Both the position numbers and the translations under genes were made by a program. The notes under the pieces were generated by a model. The model was not told where the DNA came from. It saw only the letters and a program-made list of their open reading frames with translations, and made no database searches. This document shows, piece after piece, positions 45,628 through 56,982 of a stretch of DNA of 64,000 nucleotides (its first letter is position 1; each line of letters opens with the position of its first letter). The stretch comes from Neopestalotiopsis rosae (lineage: Eukaryota; Ascomycota; Sordariomycetes; Amphisphaeriales; Sporocadaceae). The DNA is taken from contig JALGAS010000005.1 of the NCBI GenBank assembly GCA_023078685.1, positions 4,712,001 to 4,776,000 of the forward strand, read 5' to 3'.

Positions 45628-47497
45628 ATGGATCCCGCATCGCTGACTCTCGCGATACTGCCTCTCGCGCTCACCGCAATCAAAGGGTTCCACATGCTGC
45701 ACAAGCGCATGAAGACATTTTGTCACTACTCTCGCGAGATTCATCGCTTGCGTAAGCACCTCGATCGACAGCGACACTTCTTCCACAATGAGGTACATCT
45801 GCTTATTCAAATCGCACTCAAGGACGAACTTATGGTCGAAAACATGATGGAAGACTCGCAACATGCAAGATGGCATTGCAAAGACTTGGAAAGATCCTTA
45901 CGGTCATTGTTGGGGAAGAATTACGACACTTGTCTCGAAGTGATTGAAGAGATTTCTGGCACAGTCCGGGAATTAGAAGACGAAATGCAATGTTTCAATC
46001 AAGTTGAATCGCACCGCCAAGATGTACGTTTGTAGTCATGAATCAAATACGGAAGACCAAAATACTGAAATGAGCAGGGTGAATTACTCAAGGACGCTGT
46101 TCGGCGCCTCCGCGGCAGCTTGAAGATAACCTGGGACAAGTCCAAATTTGACAGCTCCTATGCGGATCTACGAAACCACAACGACGACCTACGACGCCTC
46201 AGACGACAAGCAAGTGAAATTGAAGGCTCAAAGATGCCAGCTCGAGATATTCGAGTACAGATCGGCGCCGAATACAGCAGCTGCGGCGCCATTAGGAGGG
46301 CTTCAAGAGCTCTCCACTGCGCATTTACAGATTCCTGGTCTGATGTACCCACTGGACTGAGGCACGTTGTCAAGTTATTCATTGATGCAAAAGTGGAAGA
46401 GAAGGTCCGTATGGACGTTGCTGTGTTATGCTATGGGCACGATATTTCCACTCTGTAAGCGTCAAAGAAGCCTTTTCTGTCAGTCGTCACTTTTCTAATC
46501 ATGGTTTAGAGACTTATTGCGCCCACGTATAAGATTGCTCCACATACAATCTCAAGCAATGAACCAAATTGAGTGCAAGCCCCGATCTCCACCTCAATCA
46601 GACTCTGAGGATAGCCCCAAGAAACGGCAAAAAGTCCGCTTCGTCGAAGATTGTTCTTCAAATCGTCGCAGGTTCCCAGCCCAATTGCCAACTCCAGAGG
46701 GCTCAGAATCTTTGTTAACGATCTGTGACGATCTGACTGGAACGAATTTATGCTCGGCTTTGAAAGAAGAGAGATTGAGACAAACTGCACCCTCATTGTC
46801 GTGCTATATTGGATATATCGAGACATCTAACGTTGAAAACTTCAGACATTCAATCTACCATGACATGGAGAAGAAGAGACTGAAGCCGCAAAAGCTTGCT
46901 GTGATGAGCCAGATGTGGGGGCGGCCAATGGAGTCTGCAATGACAGTCGTTGACCAGCTCAAGCTGGCGCGCAACATGGTACTCGCAGTCCTCAAGTTCC
47001 ACGCTACGCCTTGGCTTCGACAATACTTTGTCGCGGACGATTTTCGCTTTTTCGAGGACGACGCCGAACTATCATCATGTCTGCGGACGCTGCACTTCAG
47101 CGCAGATATGATCAGTAAGGGCTACCCAACGCCAGCGGCATCATTTATGCAAGGTGTTGAAATACCAGACGCCTCAAAAGACCTGACCGAGGAGGTCGAA
47201 AATGCCAAGATCCAATACGGTATTCGCAACATGACGCTATGGAGCCTCGGCGCAATCCTTCTCCAGATCGGACGGTGGACGAAAATCAACTCTCCAGATG
47301 ATGTCTTCACCGTCCGGAAACTGTCTTCTCAGGTCCCGCCCCTTGGCCCGCGCTACCAGCAGCTCACAAAGAAATGCTTAGACTGCGACTTTGGCTACGG
47401 CGATGATTTGGCGAAGCCCCGCCTGCAACAGGCGCTGTACGAGAATCTGGTTTGTGAGCTGACGGATATGATAGAAGGTTTGAGTATCTGTGGCTGA
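45628..47497 (+). CDS. DUF7580-like fungal protein (kinase-like C-terminal domain)
   Basis: Exons 45628-46023, 46078-46454 and 46510-47497 give 586 residues. ATG 45628 (MDPASLTLAILPLALTAIKG) starts a hydrophobic then helical N-terminal region that resembles the N-terminal signalling domains of fungal incompatibility-type proteins. The middle is helical and basic, with a nuclear-signal-like KKRQKVRF. The C-terminal part has the pattern of fungal proteins annotated DUF7580: LARNMVLAVLKFHATPWLRQ followed by YGIRNMTLWSLGAILLQIGRW. The latter resembles the end of a protein-kinase C-lobe, but no catalytic HRD or DFG motif is visible, so it would be a pseudokinase if related. The family name is from memory of its sequence pattern. 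Function unknown; frequent in accessory regions. Confidence 0.75.
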
Positions 47498-47724
47498 GTA
47501 GATTTGGATACCCGGACACGTGTCGGAACATCATCCTTGCCTAGTGCCTAACCATATAGCTCCGTTCTCATCAACAAATCTACATCGCAGATCATAAGTG
47601 GTCTCTCACATTGTCTGATCGTTATATATGCGATACAGGGACAGGCTGAAAGGGCCACCAGCGCAACCGTCGTGAATGATCACTACCAAGTGTTTGCCGC
47701 TGCAAAAGTAACCATGAGATCTGA

Positions 47725-50700
47725 TTATGAAGATGCTCTAACATAGTTAAGTAATAATTTCGCATACGCAGCTGCAGTGGCGGCAGCATATTCTTGCCAT
47801 TTCTCATCCTTGGAAGAGTCCGCATAATCGCATATCCCACGAATGACAAGGCAGGGAAATGTGTTGACAATACCAGCCGCTTCCATCTCGAAACAGAGGA
47901 TATCAGAATCTCTGGCCAATTGATCTCGATCTGCAGCGCTCTTGATCACCCTATTACCGGAGGCAATAATTCCGTAATGCACTTGGGGATGATCCCGTGG
48001 CTTGTACTCCCTTCTCAAAATGTGACTTGCAAAATCTGCACACAGTTCTCCTGCATCACATAATGAGCATTGCAATCTTGTAAGTGGATCATTATGCTGC
48101 CCAGGGTGTCCATAATCGGAATTCAGCCCAGCCATAATGTCAAGCATAGGGGCCAGAGGGCTTTTTGGCAGGTGAGGTTCGGACTTCAAACTGTTGATGG
48201 CAGTCAGGAGGACGTTTGGTGGTCGATTCAGGGATCCAGTGACTTGAAATATTCCACCTTCTAGAGATTTTCCCAGATCATACTGGATAACTCCAGGTAA
48301 CGTTCCCACTGGTTCACCCACGACGATATCCCCAAGCCGTATGTCATGTCGTGGCGAAGGAACACCACCGCCAATGCCGACGAGAAGACAGAACCGAATT
48401 GACGGAAAACTCCGTTTCAGGTTAACGGCTACATCTGCAGCTGCATTTGTACCGTACGTTGCTGACGGCAAACTCGCGGTGACCACATTATGAGGGCCAA
48501 TTTGGCCACACGCATAAGAGTTTGTGTCTTCAGGGGCAATCTCAGGAACCTGGTACCCTCGGTCAAACATCATACGAACTGCCTTGAGCTCCTTCGATAG
48601 TGCGCAGATTATCGCAACAGTGTAATGCTCTTTTGAAGGATTATCCACCCACACAAAATCCGGAACAATACAATTACTTAGTTTAAGTGAACCGTTTTTA
48701 ACAACAGAGTTCCGGGTAGAGGTCTCTGGCAGTATGTGGTGTATCGCTTTGGGCGAGCCAGCGTTTCCCGAGAAGCGCGGCAATGTTGAGTTCTGCCCAA
48801 ATATCACAGCTCCTGATCTGTCGAAAGGAACAGAGCTGCGAGTCGAAGGTATTCTATCGAGGAATGCATTAGGAAGCAGGGATTGTACAGGGTCGCAATT
48901 GCTCCAACCACATTGGCAAAGCGAGGTACTTGACGTAGTCGGGTTGAACCAGATGATGCCTTCGCCGAGTATTGTGGGGTTCGAGATAAGTTGGCTTGTA
49001 TCGGCTTCGAGAATAGATTCGAGGTTGCAAGAACTGGCAGCGAGATAGAACTTGTCCTTGGGCAAGTGCGTCCATGTATCGCATAGCGTTTGGGTGTTTG
49101 GCAGGATGATTTCACCGAAATCCCGTCCAAAAATGGGAACAGCTCGAATAGACCGAATCAAATCGACCCAGCAATTACCGTCCTCTGATAGTTCTGCCAC
49201 GCGTGGGTAAAGCGGGTCACGCAATGTTGCTAGATCACGGAAATCCCATCCTTCGAGGTTACGTGGGGCTTCGTTCTGCAGGAGTCGACCAGAACGGGAA
49301 GTTTCGTCTTGATGGTCAATGATCTTTTCCAAAATGCTGTAGAAAACTTCGACTCGATCTTCAAAACTGATGAAACCATCGTCTTTGGGACATACTGGCA
49401 ACTCTCGATTGACTTTCTGAGTCAGTACATAGATCGAGGAGCCAGGCGTGAGTGGGTTCGGCGACTCCTTCAAGTCCTCACTCTTGAATCCGAAGATGTC
49501 TTTGAAGTCGCCCACAGAGTCGAATCTCAGAGAAGCGCGCACTAGATGTAACAAAACATCCGTGCCCATCGTCAGCCAGGCTCTCTTGTCTTTATCATCC
49601 CAAAGTAGTACGAATCTCTTAGAAATCCACATAAGTTTGGCGAGATAACCATGCCTTGCGATATATGAGGGAACGTCTTGAGTACCAATCATGTAAGATC
49701 TTCCTGAGTATATGGACATCCTACCGAATAAGGAATCCTTACTTGCCGCAGGGAGAGCGGACTTGCCGACTGGATGATTTGCTTCGGCTGAACCTATCCG
49801 GTATCTTTGTCAAAATAAGTTGTCTGATGGATTCGGGATGAACCTTACCTGCATAAAACTTCGCGCTCGAACACCAACCGAGGACATGTCGGAGTCTTCC
49901 CAAGTCCTCGAACTTAACGTTCTCGATGGGAGGGTACGTGTTATCAAGATATGAGATGCGACTATCGTCCTCCTTGACGATCAGATGCCAGAAAAGAAAA
50001 TTCTTGCTTCTTCTGACGGGGACCATCATAGAGGAGAAGCTTTTGATATATAGCCTCTCACCAAATCGATCTACATGTGTAGTCCCTGACAGTGCCGCCA
50101 TCATGTCAAGGGGCGCCTCCAAGCCCGTTTGTGGTTCGGCCTTACGGGAGATAGGAAATCCGCTGACCAAAATTGGGTTCTTGAACATTTGGTGCCAACA
50201 ACAACCAGGAGAATGATCCTCTACATCGCCTGAAGAGTAATAGAACCGTATCGAGTTCTCGACTCCATCAGACAGTGAATATGGCTCTAGAAAAGGTCCC
50301 TCAAACAGCGGAATGCATTGGACAAGTCCATCATTGCGAGGCGATTCTCTGAGCGCGGCGCCAAGCCACGAAAGTTGTTCGCCGATCTCTATAATCGTAG
50401 GCCTCAGTCCATCGACTCTTGCTTGAAACTCATGCTCAACGAACCAAGCTTGAACTATAGTCCCTTCACCATAAAGACCTTATTGAGTGATTAGCATGTG
50501 ACCAAAACTCTTATCCGTCTATGTTTGGGGATTCGTCAGTGAAAGAAAGTATTTACCGGAAATCATGGCACCTGGCAGGGCGTCAAGTAATTCCTTCACC
50601 AACTGCAAAGTGATTTCACCTGTCATTGGCCATGTCTGGTCAATATATTGAGCACAAGTCAATGCTTGTGCATCTCGACTTGAACCGGTGAGAGTGATGA

Positions 50701-52300
50701 CTCGCTCAATTGCAGAAGATGGGCTTGCTTCATGATAATGTGTTTCAAGGAATCCTCTCAGATCCCAGTCTAATTTGTACCAAATTTTCGTAGTTTGCTG
50801 ATCGAGGATGCTGCTTCGTGGTACTAAAGGAGGGATACGTCGCGAAATATTAAAGACTGACTTTGGCTCGACTAATTTGCATTTTACCCACAATCGTTGT
50901 AGGAGCCAACGATATGCATATTTTGTTACCATCAACTCCATATTTAACGAAGGTTTGTCCGACCTGTTTACTCTTTCAATGGGGGTGTTTATGGCGTGTT
51001 TGTCTGGAGCACTCGAAAGAGTCATGCCGATTGCATCCACCTCAATAGACGAGTCGATATAGTTATCAGTTGGTTCTTCGTGAGACGTTGTATCACTTTG
51101 ATGGCGCCCTTCAACTGTACGCCAGAGAAACCATATGTCACTAGCGATAAGTTTTAGCTGTGCATGTTCTCCGCGAAACAGGCCTGGGTAGACATTTACT
51201 TACTTGGAAAGCTCATAGATACGGGCGATGAAATCATGGAAAACTTGGGTCGTTCCATCATTTACTTGCATTTCTGCAAAGGCTCTGACGAGATCCGGAA
51301 ATACGAGCGACAGACTTTGAGAAACCTGGTCATCCAAGTCATTGACCTCTAATATAGATGTCAAGTCGCTCTTCAAACGTCTTGTGAATTGGAAGACATC
51401 AGGATGCGACTCTGAGGTGACAATTCGGGCAGAAACCACTCTAATAGCCTTACCAATAGCATCAGAGTGAGGTAGTCGTCTAGACGATGCTTCGATATCG
51501 CGGGGTTGGATCGATTGCGGAGGATGAGGATCGGTCTTCTGCAGGGCTTCGACACCATGGTTCCCGCGAGTGGGGAACAATGCGGAAAATAATCGACGAC
51601 GTCTAGACGCTCTAGATAAACCCACCGTCTCGCTGCGCCATCCCTCGATGGAGGTCCTAGCCTTACCAGTGGTATTGGAGATATTCGGCGTAGGGTCAGG
51701 AGAAAACCTTTTAGAACTTCCTGGCTCCGTTGAAGTGCCCAGGGTTTCTGATTCCCTTGGGAAATTGACGGTAGCATCTTCTTCAGTGCTGATATATGAT
51801 CCAGAACTGGTCAAAATCCCCGATGATATATTGTCTGGTTTGCTTTGCGATGGCTGACTCGTAGGAGGGCCGAGCACTGAAGGTGTCGATGACGTGGGAC
51901 TCTGTTGACTGGTGGTCGAGGCGATTGAAACATTCGGGCTGACACTGCGTGGCGACTCTCCTGTAGCACCAAGAGTATTATTCACACGAGTCCAGTGCTG
52001 CTGCTGCATCGAGTATATGGCGTTTGCAGCCTCGGTCATATCTCTTTGCGCCTTCTCGATAATCGCTTTTCGATTCCCCTCTCTTTGCCATCGTTGTATA
52101 TCACCCTCAAGCTTGCTGTATTTCCGCTGCTTTTTCTCTATGTCCTTGCAGAGCTTACAGATTTCCGGTTCAGTGTTTGTCTGGAATATGAGCTGCACCC
52201 CACAAGTTTCTCCTGTTCGATACTCTTTCGTGCACTGCTCTCTGAAGTGGCCCCATCGCCAATAGCCACACTGCCAGCGAGTTTGGTCATAGTAGCACAT
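47725..52300 (-). CDS. Large modular protein: N-terminal Cys/His domain, disordered linker, central region, C-terminal nucleoside phosphorylase/nucleosidase domain
   Basis: Exons 51204-52300, 50557-51140, 49849-50478 and 47725-49793 give 1459 residues. The 63-base first intron (51141-51203: GTAAGT donor, GCTAAAAC branch-like site, CTAG acceptor) removes an apparent TAA stop in frame. Residues 1-80 form a Cys/His domain (MCYYDQTRWQCGYWRWGHF, then CKLCKDIEKKQRK), likely zinc-binding. A Ser/Thr/Pro-rich linker follows to about residue 300. The central 800 residues include NPILVSGFPISRKAEPQTGL and VLGWCSSAKFYAG, conserved in a widespread fungal family of unknown function. The last 290 residues are a PNP/UDP nucleosidase-type domain: AIICALSKELKAV, LLVGIGGGVPS, the ribose-binding CFEMEAAG and the catalytic-Asp motif GICDYADS are all present, so it should cleave nucleosides. 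Fungal NLR-type receptors often carry this domain. Confidence 0.85.
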
Positions 52301-53274
52301 ATTGCTGGTAATACTTAAGAACTATGGATGCATGCTCATTGCCTGTGATAGCGCTCCCAGCAGTTTTGAGGGCAGTATGTAACTTTCGAGTGGCAGAATT
52401 GGTTGGTGCAGTCGCCTGAATGAATCAAGGTCTGCGTCAGCGCGAAACATCGTTTTCTGCGAGCTGTCCACATGAGCACTCCGCGGGCCCCAGTGATTGA
52501 CAATTTTGGGGGCAGTTCTTGGCCCCATCTTGCAGTGCGGCCGATTGGTGACGACCAGGCAGACATGCATCCCCATACAGGGGTTGTATTGGTGCTTGAC
52601 ATAACATCAGAACGCTGCGTACCACTCGTGGTACTGTCACAGCCCTCGTAGCTAGTGTGTCTGGACTGGGAGTGGGGATCCAATCATGATACCCACTCTT
52701 CAAGCATCGAAACGATCCAATACACATTGATTAATCGATTTCCATTCATCAGTGCATTCATCTAGTGGATATGACTTACTTGATTGATTGAATAGTGAGA
52801 GCCGCGAAGTAAATGCCAATTGGGTGATTGCGGTAAGGACGATTTCTCATTGCTTGGTTACCGGAATACCAACAATGGATGTTGTTGCTTGACTTGAATT
52901 ATAAGAGTGACTCGCGCGAGGAACGAGCAGCTTGGTACTTGACTCTGTTGTACGGACCGCAAATTCCTGAGAACTACACGAAGCCCGCTCCTGATGCTTA
53001 CAATGGCCTCATCATCCATCTCAAATTACAGAATTTCATTCAATTTGCCACGCAGTCTCATCCGCCCACATCCTTGAACGACCTGTTACCAAGCACAATA
53101 GTCCCACAAGGTATTACCGACACCGAAAACCATGAACGTGAAAATGTATTTATGCCGCTGATTAGACCCATCGCGCATGCAGGCTGTTTGAAAAAAAAAA
53201 TTGATCAAGACAATCCCTAGGGGACGGGCGGGGACCTTAGTGATGGCATTCGTTTCAGCCGCAGTTTGATGGGC
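52301..53274. other. Intergenic between the two Cys/His-domain paralogues
   Basis: About 970 bases. A plus-strand ATG frame of 113 codons (52879-53220: MLLLDLNYKSDSREERAAWY) has no recognisable domain and ends next to an A-run; I do not call it a gene. Minus-strand frames at 52322-52727 overlap each other and look like shadows. This region carries the promoter of the large nucleosidase-domain gene. Confidence 0.4.
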
Positions 53275-53742
53275 TCACAGCATACAGCGAATCGTGGTGT
53301 AGTCCTGCCTGGCCTCGCTCGTGGCGACTTCAACCTTGTTCTCGGGCTGCTGAGCTGACGTGTCGTCGTTCTTGATATCTGTTAAGTCGCGGTTGCCTTT
53401 CGAGCAACCAAAAGTTTCCAGCGAGTGTCGTTTCTGCAGCGCGCAAATGGTGTTGGCTGCCTCGACTATTTCCCGCTGCGCCTTTTCGATAGCCTCCGCG
53501 CTCCGCTCGCCATTCTCCTGTTGCCACAGACCTATGGCGTCGCCGAGCCGCTCGGTCTTTCGCTGCTTCTTCTCAATGCTTTTGCAGAGCTTGCAGTCCT
53601 CCTGATCCTCATGAGTCTGCCAGATCAGCATCGACCTCTGAGTGCAAGCGTCTAGCTCGGGGGAGTACACTTGGCAGTGTTCTCGGAACTGGCCCCATCT
53701 CCAAAAGCCGCACTTCCAGCGTGTGAGATCATAGTAGCACAT
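53275..53742 (-). CDS. Small stand-alone paralogue of the N-terminal Cys/His domain
   Basis: A single exon of 155 codons from ATG 53742. Its first 80 residues match the N-terminus of the large protein at 47725-52300 nearly position for position: MCYYDLTRWKCGFWRWGQF against MCYYDQTRWQCGYWRWGHF, CKLCKSIEKKQRK against CKLCKDIEKKQRK, and AIEKAQREIVEAANTI against IIEKAQRDMTEAANAI. The Cys and His positions (CxFWRWGQFREHC, CKLC) are kept, so zinc binding is likely. The rest of the large protein is absent. It lies tandem and about 1 kb upstream on the same strand, suggesting local duplication followed by loss of the C-terminal parts, or an independent single-domain partner. Function unknown. Confidence 0.75.
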   Translation of the reverse strand: MCYYDLTRWKCGFWRWGQFREHCQVYSPELDACTQRSMLIWQTHEDQEDCKLCKSIEKKQRKTERLGDAIGLWQQENGERSAEAIEKAQREIVEAANTICALQKRHSLETFGCSKGNRDLTDIKNDDTSAQQPENKVEVATSEARQDYTTIRCML

Positions 53743-54354
53743 TTTGGTGTTGGTTGTTGGTGATAGGAATTAGTGTTTTCAAAGTTATGCTCGTCCTTCG
53801 CAACAGGTCTTCTTTGCTGATCCTGGAGAAGAACTTTCAGATTGCTTGTTGGTGAAGGGAAAATAGTTCGCGTCAGAACGGGGGGCGCAAAAGCTTAAGT
53901 TTGTCCCAGATCCCAAATGCACATAAACATACGTTTTCCGCATTTACACTTTATTAGTGGAAATGTTTATATCTACCTATGTACGCACCATTGCTGGTAT
54001 GGTACCCACTGTTGATCATAGTGTAATGCAGCTCCATACAAGGATTTGCCTTCACCAACCTGCAGCCAGCCGTTTTGGGCCATCGTTGCCAGTATGCCGG
54101 GTACGCGCCGCCATTGGATATCGGGGAGTCGGGGAGGCAGTAGCTCACCAACCTTGTTGTCGCAAGAAAGCACAAGATAAGGATTCGTGATATGGTAAAT
54201 CGACAGTATCTTAGCATTTATAATGATGAGAAATTTATCACTTTGATCTTTAGAACTTGAGAACATTATAACGTTGTTTCATTTGTAGCCCGTACATATA
54301 AGCTCCTTGCAATGGACCATGCAGCGGTGGCCTGCATTCCCTCCCAGATAGGCT
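53743..54354. other. Intergenic, no gene seen
   Basis: About 610 bases, the promoter side of the small paralogue. Short frames on both strands between 53954 and 54266 are not convincing. Confidence 0.5.
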
Positions 54355-56303
54355 TTAGTGTACATATCTGAACGCGACCACTGCTTCACCGCCGTGTCCG
54401 GCCTTGGAACCTGCGATCTGACTTTGACCGACCGAGCCCTGCTGCTCCTCCTCTTCCAGTATCTTGTTTTGCTTCTTCAGGTAATACCTAACGGGAAAGT
54501 TTGCCGAGTTAGCTTCAAATCTTCACTTAGCTGGTCCGGGGAAAATGCAATGCTTACTTGAGATAGATTGCCATGCCTCCACAGACTACGCAAGCGCCCG
54601 ACATGACCCCGCCACCCGCATAGTATCGTGGCTTTTGGCTGTCGGGGAACATATAGGCAGTATACCAGTGGGCCATTCCAGCACTGCCATCTCAAAAGTC
54701 AGTGAATCATGCCAAATAGTGATGAATCACGTCTGATGCCAAATTTCTACTTACGACATAAAGTTCACAATGGCTAGTGCAGCAGCACGCTTCGAGCGTG
54801 GGCGTGGCAGCGACGCACTGACCCAGCTCACGCACAGGTTATAAGGAGCATATGCACCTCCAGTCATCAAAAACATGGAGAAGTAGCGGCCGCCGTTGGT
54901 TGGCACAAACATGGCCTGACCTCAGTGTTAGCTTTTGGTATAGGCACCGTTTCCACAACGGCTCGATCTTACCAAGAGGTTTCCTAGCAGAGCAAAGCCC
55001 ATGGGAACGGCAATGTGGTATCCACGTTCATGCGTATGCGATGCGTGGAAGGACACGGCCAGCGAGACGAAGAAAGCAAAAAAGTACGGCGGGGATGTGA
55101 GTAGCAAAGTCTTGGTCGAATCAAAGCCGAGGGTACCGACAATCGATGGAAAAAAGTTGTTGAAAGACTGCGCGGTGATGAGAGCCATCTGCATCACGAC
55201 AAACATGTACAGCTTGGGGTCTTTGAGGGCTTGCTGGAGTCCCCACCAGATGGACTCGACATCCTCGTCGGCGATACCGGCATTCTCTCTGCGAATGCGC
55301 CATTCCTGTGCAAAAATGTCAGTGATCAACGATGATTACTTCTATTGAGATTGGACCATGCTTACGGCAATGAGTTGCAAGTCTCGAGGAATGAACATGT
55401 GCTTGCTCTGAAGCGGGTAGTCTGTCAAGAAAGGCAAAAGCAGAATGGCAATGACCACAGTCATGGACCCCTCGATGATGAAGAGCCATTCCCATGCTGG
55501 TCGACCCCCAGCGCCCTCCATTCGAGACGTGATGCCGGCAGCAATCAGTCCCGAGAATGCTGTTGCCATCATATTACCGCCATAGAGGATCGCGACTCGG
55601 GGTGGAAGCTCGGCGCGGGTGTACCAACAGCTCATTAGCACAAACACAGCGGGCAGGAACGGTGCTGTGTAAGCAATTAGTACGAGCAGTTGGACAAAGA
55701 CATGATAACGGAGTACGAACCTTCAATCAGTCCAAGTAGGAAGCGCACGGCAGCCAGCTGGCTAAAGTTCTTCGTGAATCCCTGGCTCATGGAGAGCACT
55801 CCCCATAGCGAAGTGACAAGGCAGATATAATACGACGGCCGAACTTTTCCGATGATCATGTTGGATGGGACTTGGGTAATGCAGTCTATACATAATTAGC
55901 GACAAAAGAGAAATTAATCACAAGTACTGGTCACTCACATCCAACATAGAACATGAGCAGACAGGTGTTGTACTGCTCGTTGCTTATCCCAAGAGTATCA
56001 GTCAAGCCGACAATCTTGGCGCTGGCAATGTTGTTTCGGTCTCTGGAGACATGGTCAGTAAGGTCCCTAGCAAGATCTTCTTCAATCACATAGTGCTTAC
56101 AGAATATTGAGAAGAAACAATATGAAAACAACGGGCATCAGGGTGACGTCTAGACGCCGCGTCAACTGACGCTCGAGGCGTTTTGCATCATCCCGTGTCA
56201 AATAAGAGATTTCATCTGGCAGTGGAAGTTCGTCCGGCAGCAGTTGTGCGCGCTTGTCAAAGTGCTCTGCCGTGTCTTTCGGGGCGGTGATCGCGTCAGA
56301 CAT
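54355..56303 (-). CDS. MFS transporter, anion:cation symporter (ACS/Dal5-like) type
   Basis: Eight exons: 56101-56303, 55939-56042, 55721-55885, 55366-55664, 54973-55305, 54755-54915, 54558-54683 and 54355-54487, together 507 residues. All joins keep frame and each intron is 53-71 bases. The cytosolic N-terminus is followed by LDVTLMPVVFILFLLNILDRNNIASAKI split over exons 1 and 2; the pattern DRxNIxxAK is typical of the ACS family (allantoate, nicotinate, tartrate and similar carboxylate carriers). About 12 hydrophobic segments follow, including QVPSNMIIGKVRPS and GGRPAWEWLFIIEG. It is next to two 2-hydroxyacid dehydrogenases, so an organic (hydroxy)acid substrate is likely. Plasma-membrane uptake is inferred. 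Confidence 0.92.
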
Positions 56304-56560
56304 GATGGCGACTTGGGATCAATATCGGAAGCAGCTCTGTTTCTGTTTCACAAAGATGCACAGTCGCTGGTGAGGAGAATCACTTTTGGGGAAGATCCTT
56401 GGCCATAAAGAGGTCCTCCAACGTTCCAGCGTCTCCATACAATTCTGACTATATCCGAGCCCAGTGTCCGGTGCACTGGCGCCTATCATGCTATAGTGGC
56501 CCCATTCCATGGCCCTGGGGACACGGAGAGAAGAGCGCTCCCTCCTCCAAAGGGGGCTTA

Positions 56561-56592
56561 TCCCCGCATCCGAGGCGTAGTATCTGCGGGGA
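56561..56592. promoter_or_regulatory. Inverted TCCCCGCA / TGCGGGGA pair upstream of the MFS gene
   Basis: TCCCCGCA at 56561-56568 and its exact reverse complement TGCGGGGA at 56585-56592 are 16 bases apart, about 260-290 bases upstream of the MFS start codon. TGCGGGGA recurs once at 58254-58261, between the two dehydrogenase genes. GCGGGG fits the published SYGGRG consensus of the carbon-catabolite repressor CreA/Cre1; the CGG core would also suit a Zn2Cys6 factor. The palindrome is seen; its function is inferred. Confidence 0.45.
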
Positions 56593-56614
56593 CCCCAGAT
56601 AGATCGACACTCAC

Positions 56615-56885
56615 CGTTGATGGGATACCAGTAGACGGTGTCGACGTGGCGGTGACTAGTAGGCTGTAGGTCAAGACCATCCATTTACGAGATATGCGAA
56701 GTAATACTTTTCCTTGGCGAAATCCAGGAGCATGGGCGGATGTCGGCCATTTCATTGCCGTGTTTCCAATCGATATGTACTGTCTCACTTACATGGGTGT
56801 CAAGTAAGGCATCATCGTCAATTATAGGAACCTCTCTGAAGCCATACTGCTCAGATTCGTACGGTATTACTGGGAATTCGTTCAT
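56615..56885 (-). CDS. Possible small gene, incomplete model (doubtful)
   Basis: ATG 56885 opens 31 codons (MNEFPVIPYESEQYGFREVP, then IIDDDALLDTH) ending at a perfect GTAAGTG donor. A second exon-like piece (56615-56663) continues in frame as PTSHRHVDTVYWYPIN and ends at another GTGAGTG donor. I could not settle a third exon; the candidate acceptors lead to early stops. The donors and the frame continuity argue for a real gene between the MFS and dehydrogenase genes of the cluster, but the protein is unrecognised and may be a relic. Confidence 0.3.
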
Positions 56886-56982
56886 TACTAGTTAATTTCC
56901 TTCAGATATTGAGTAGTTCTGGGTGGATATGCTTATTATGGACATCTCCCTTTACGAGATGAATTGAGCTATAAAAGTTGAT

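Larger units (their letters stand above)
56304..56982. other. Promoter region of the MFS gene, plus a possible small gene
   Basis: 680 bases between the MFS start and the 3' end of the dehydrogenase gene. It contains the inverted CCCCG/CGGGG pair (56561-56592) and the doubtful two-exon frame at 56615-56885, both listed separately. Confidence 0.5.

Noticed and set aside
51200..51202. Apparent in-frame TAA stop splitting the large nucleosidase-domain gene into two
   Set aside because: The TAA lies inside a perfect GTAAGT donor. A 63-base intron (51141-51203) with a CTAG acceptor removes it and keeps frame, so the gene is taken as intact.
52322..52727. Overlapping minus-strand ORFs between the two Cys/His paralogues
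   Set aside because: They overlap in different frames with mixed composition and no recognisable domain.
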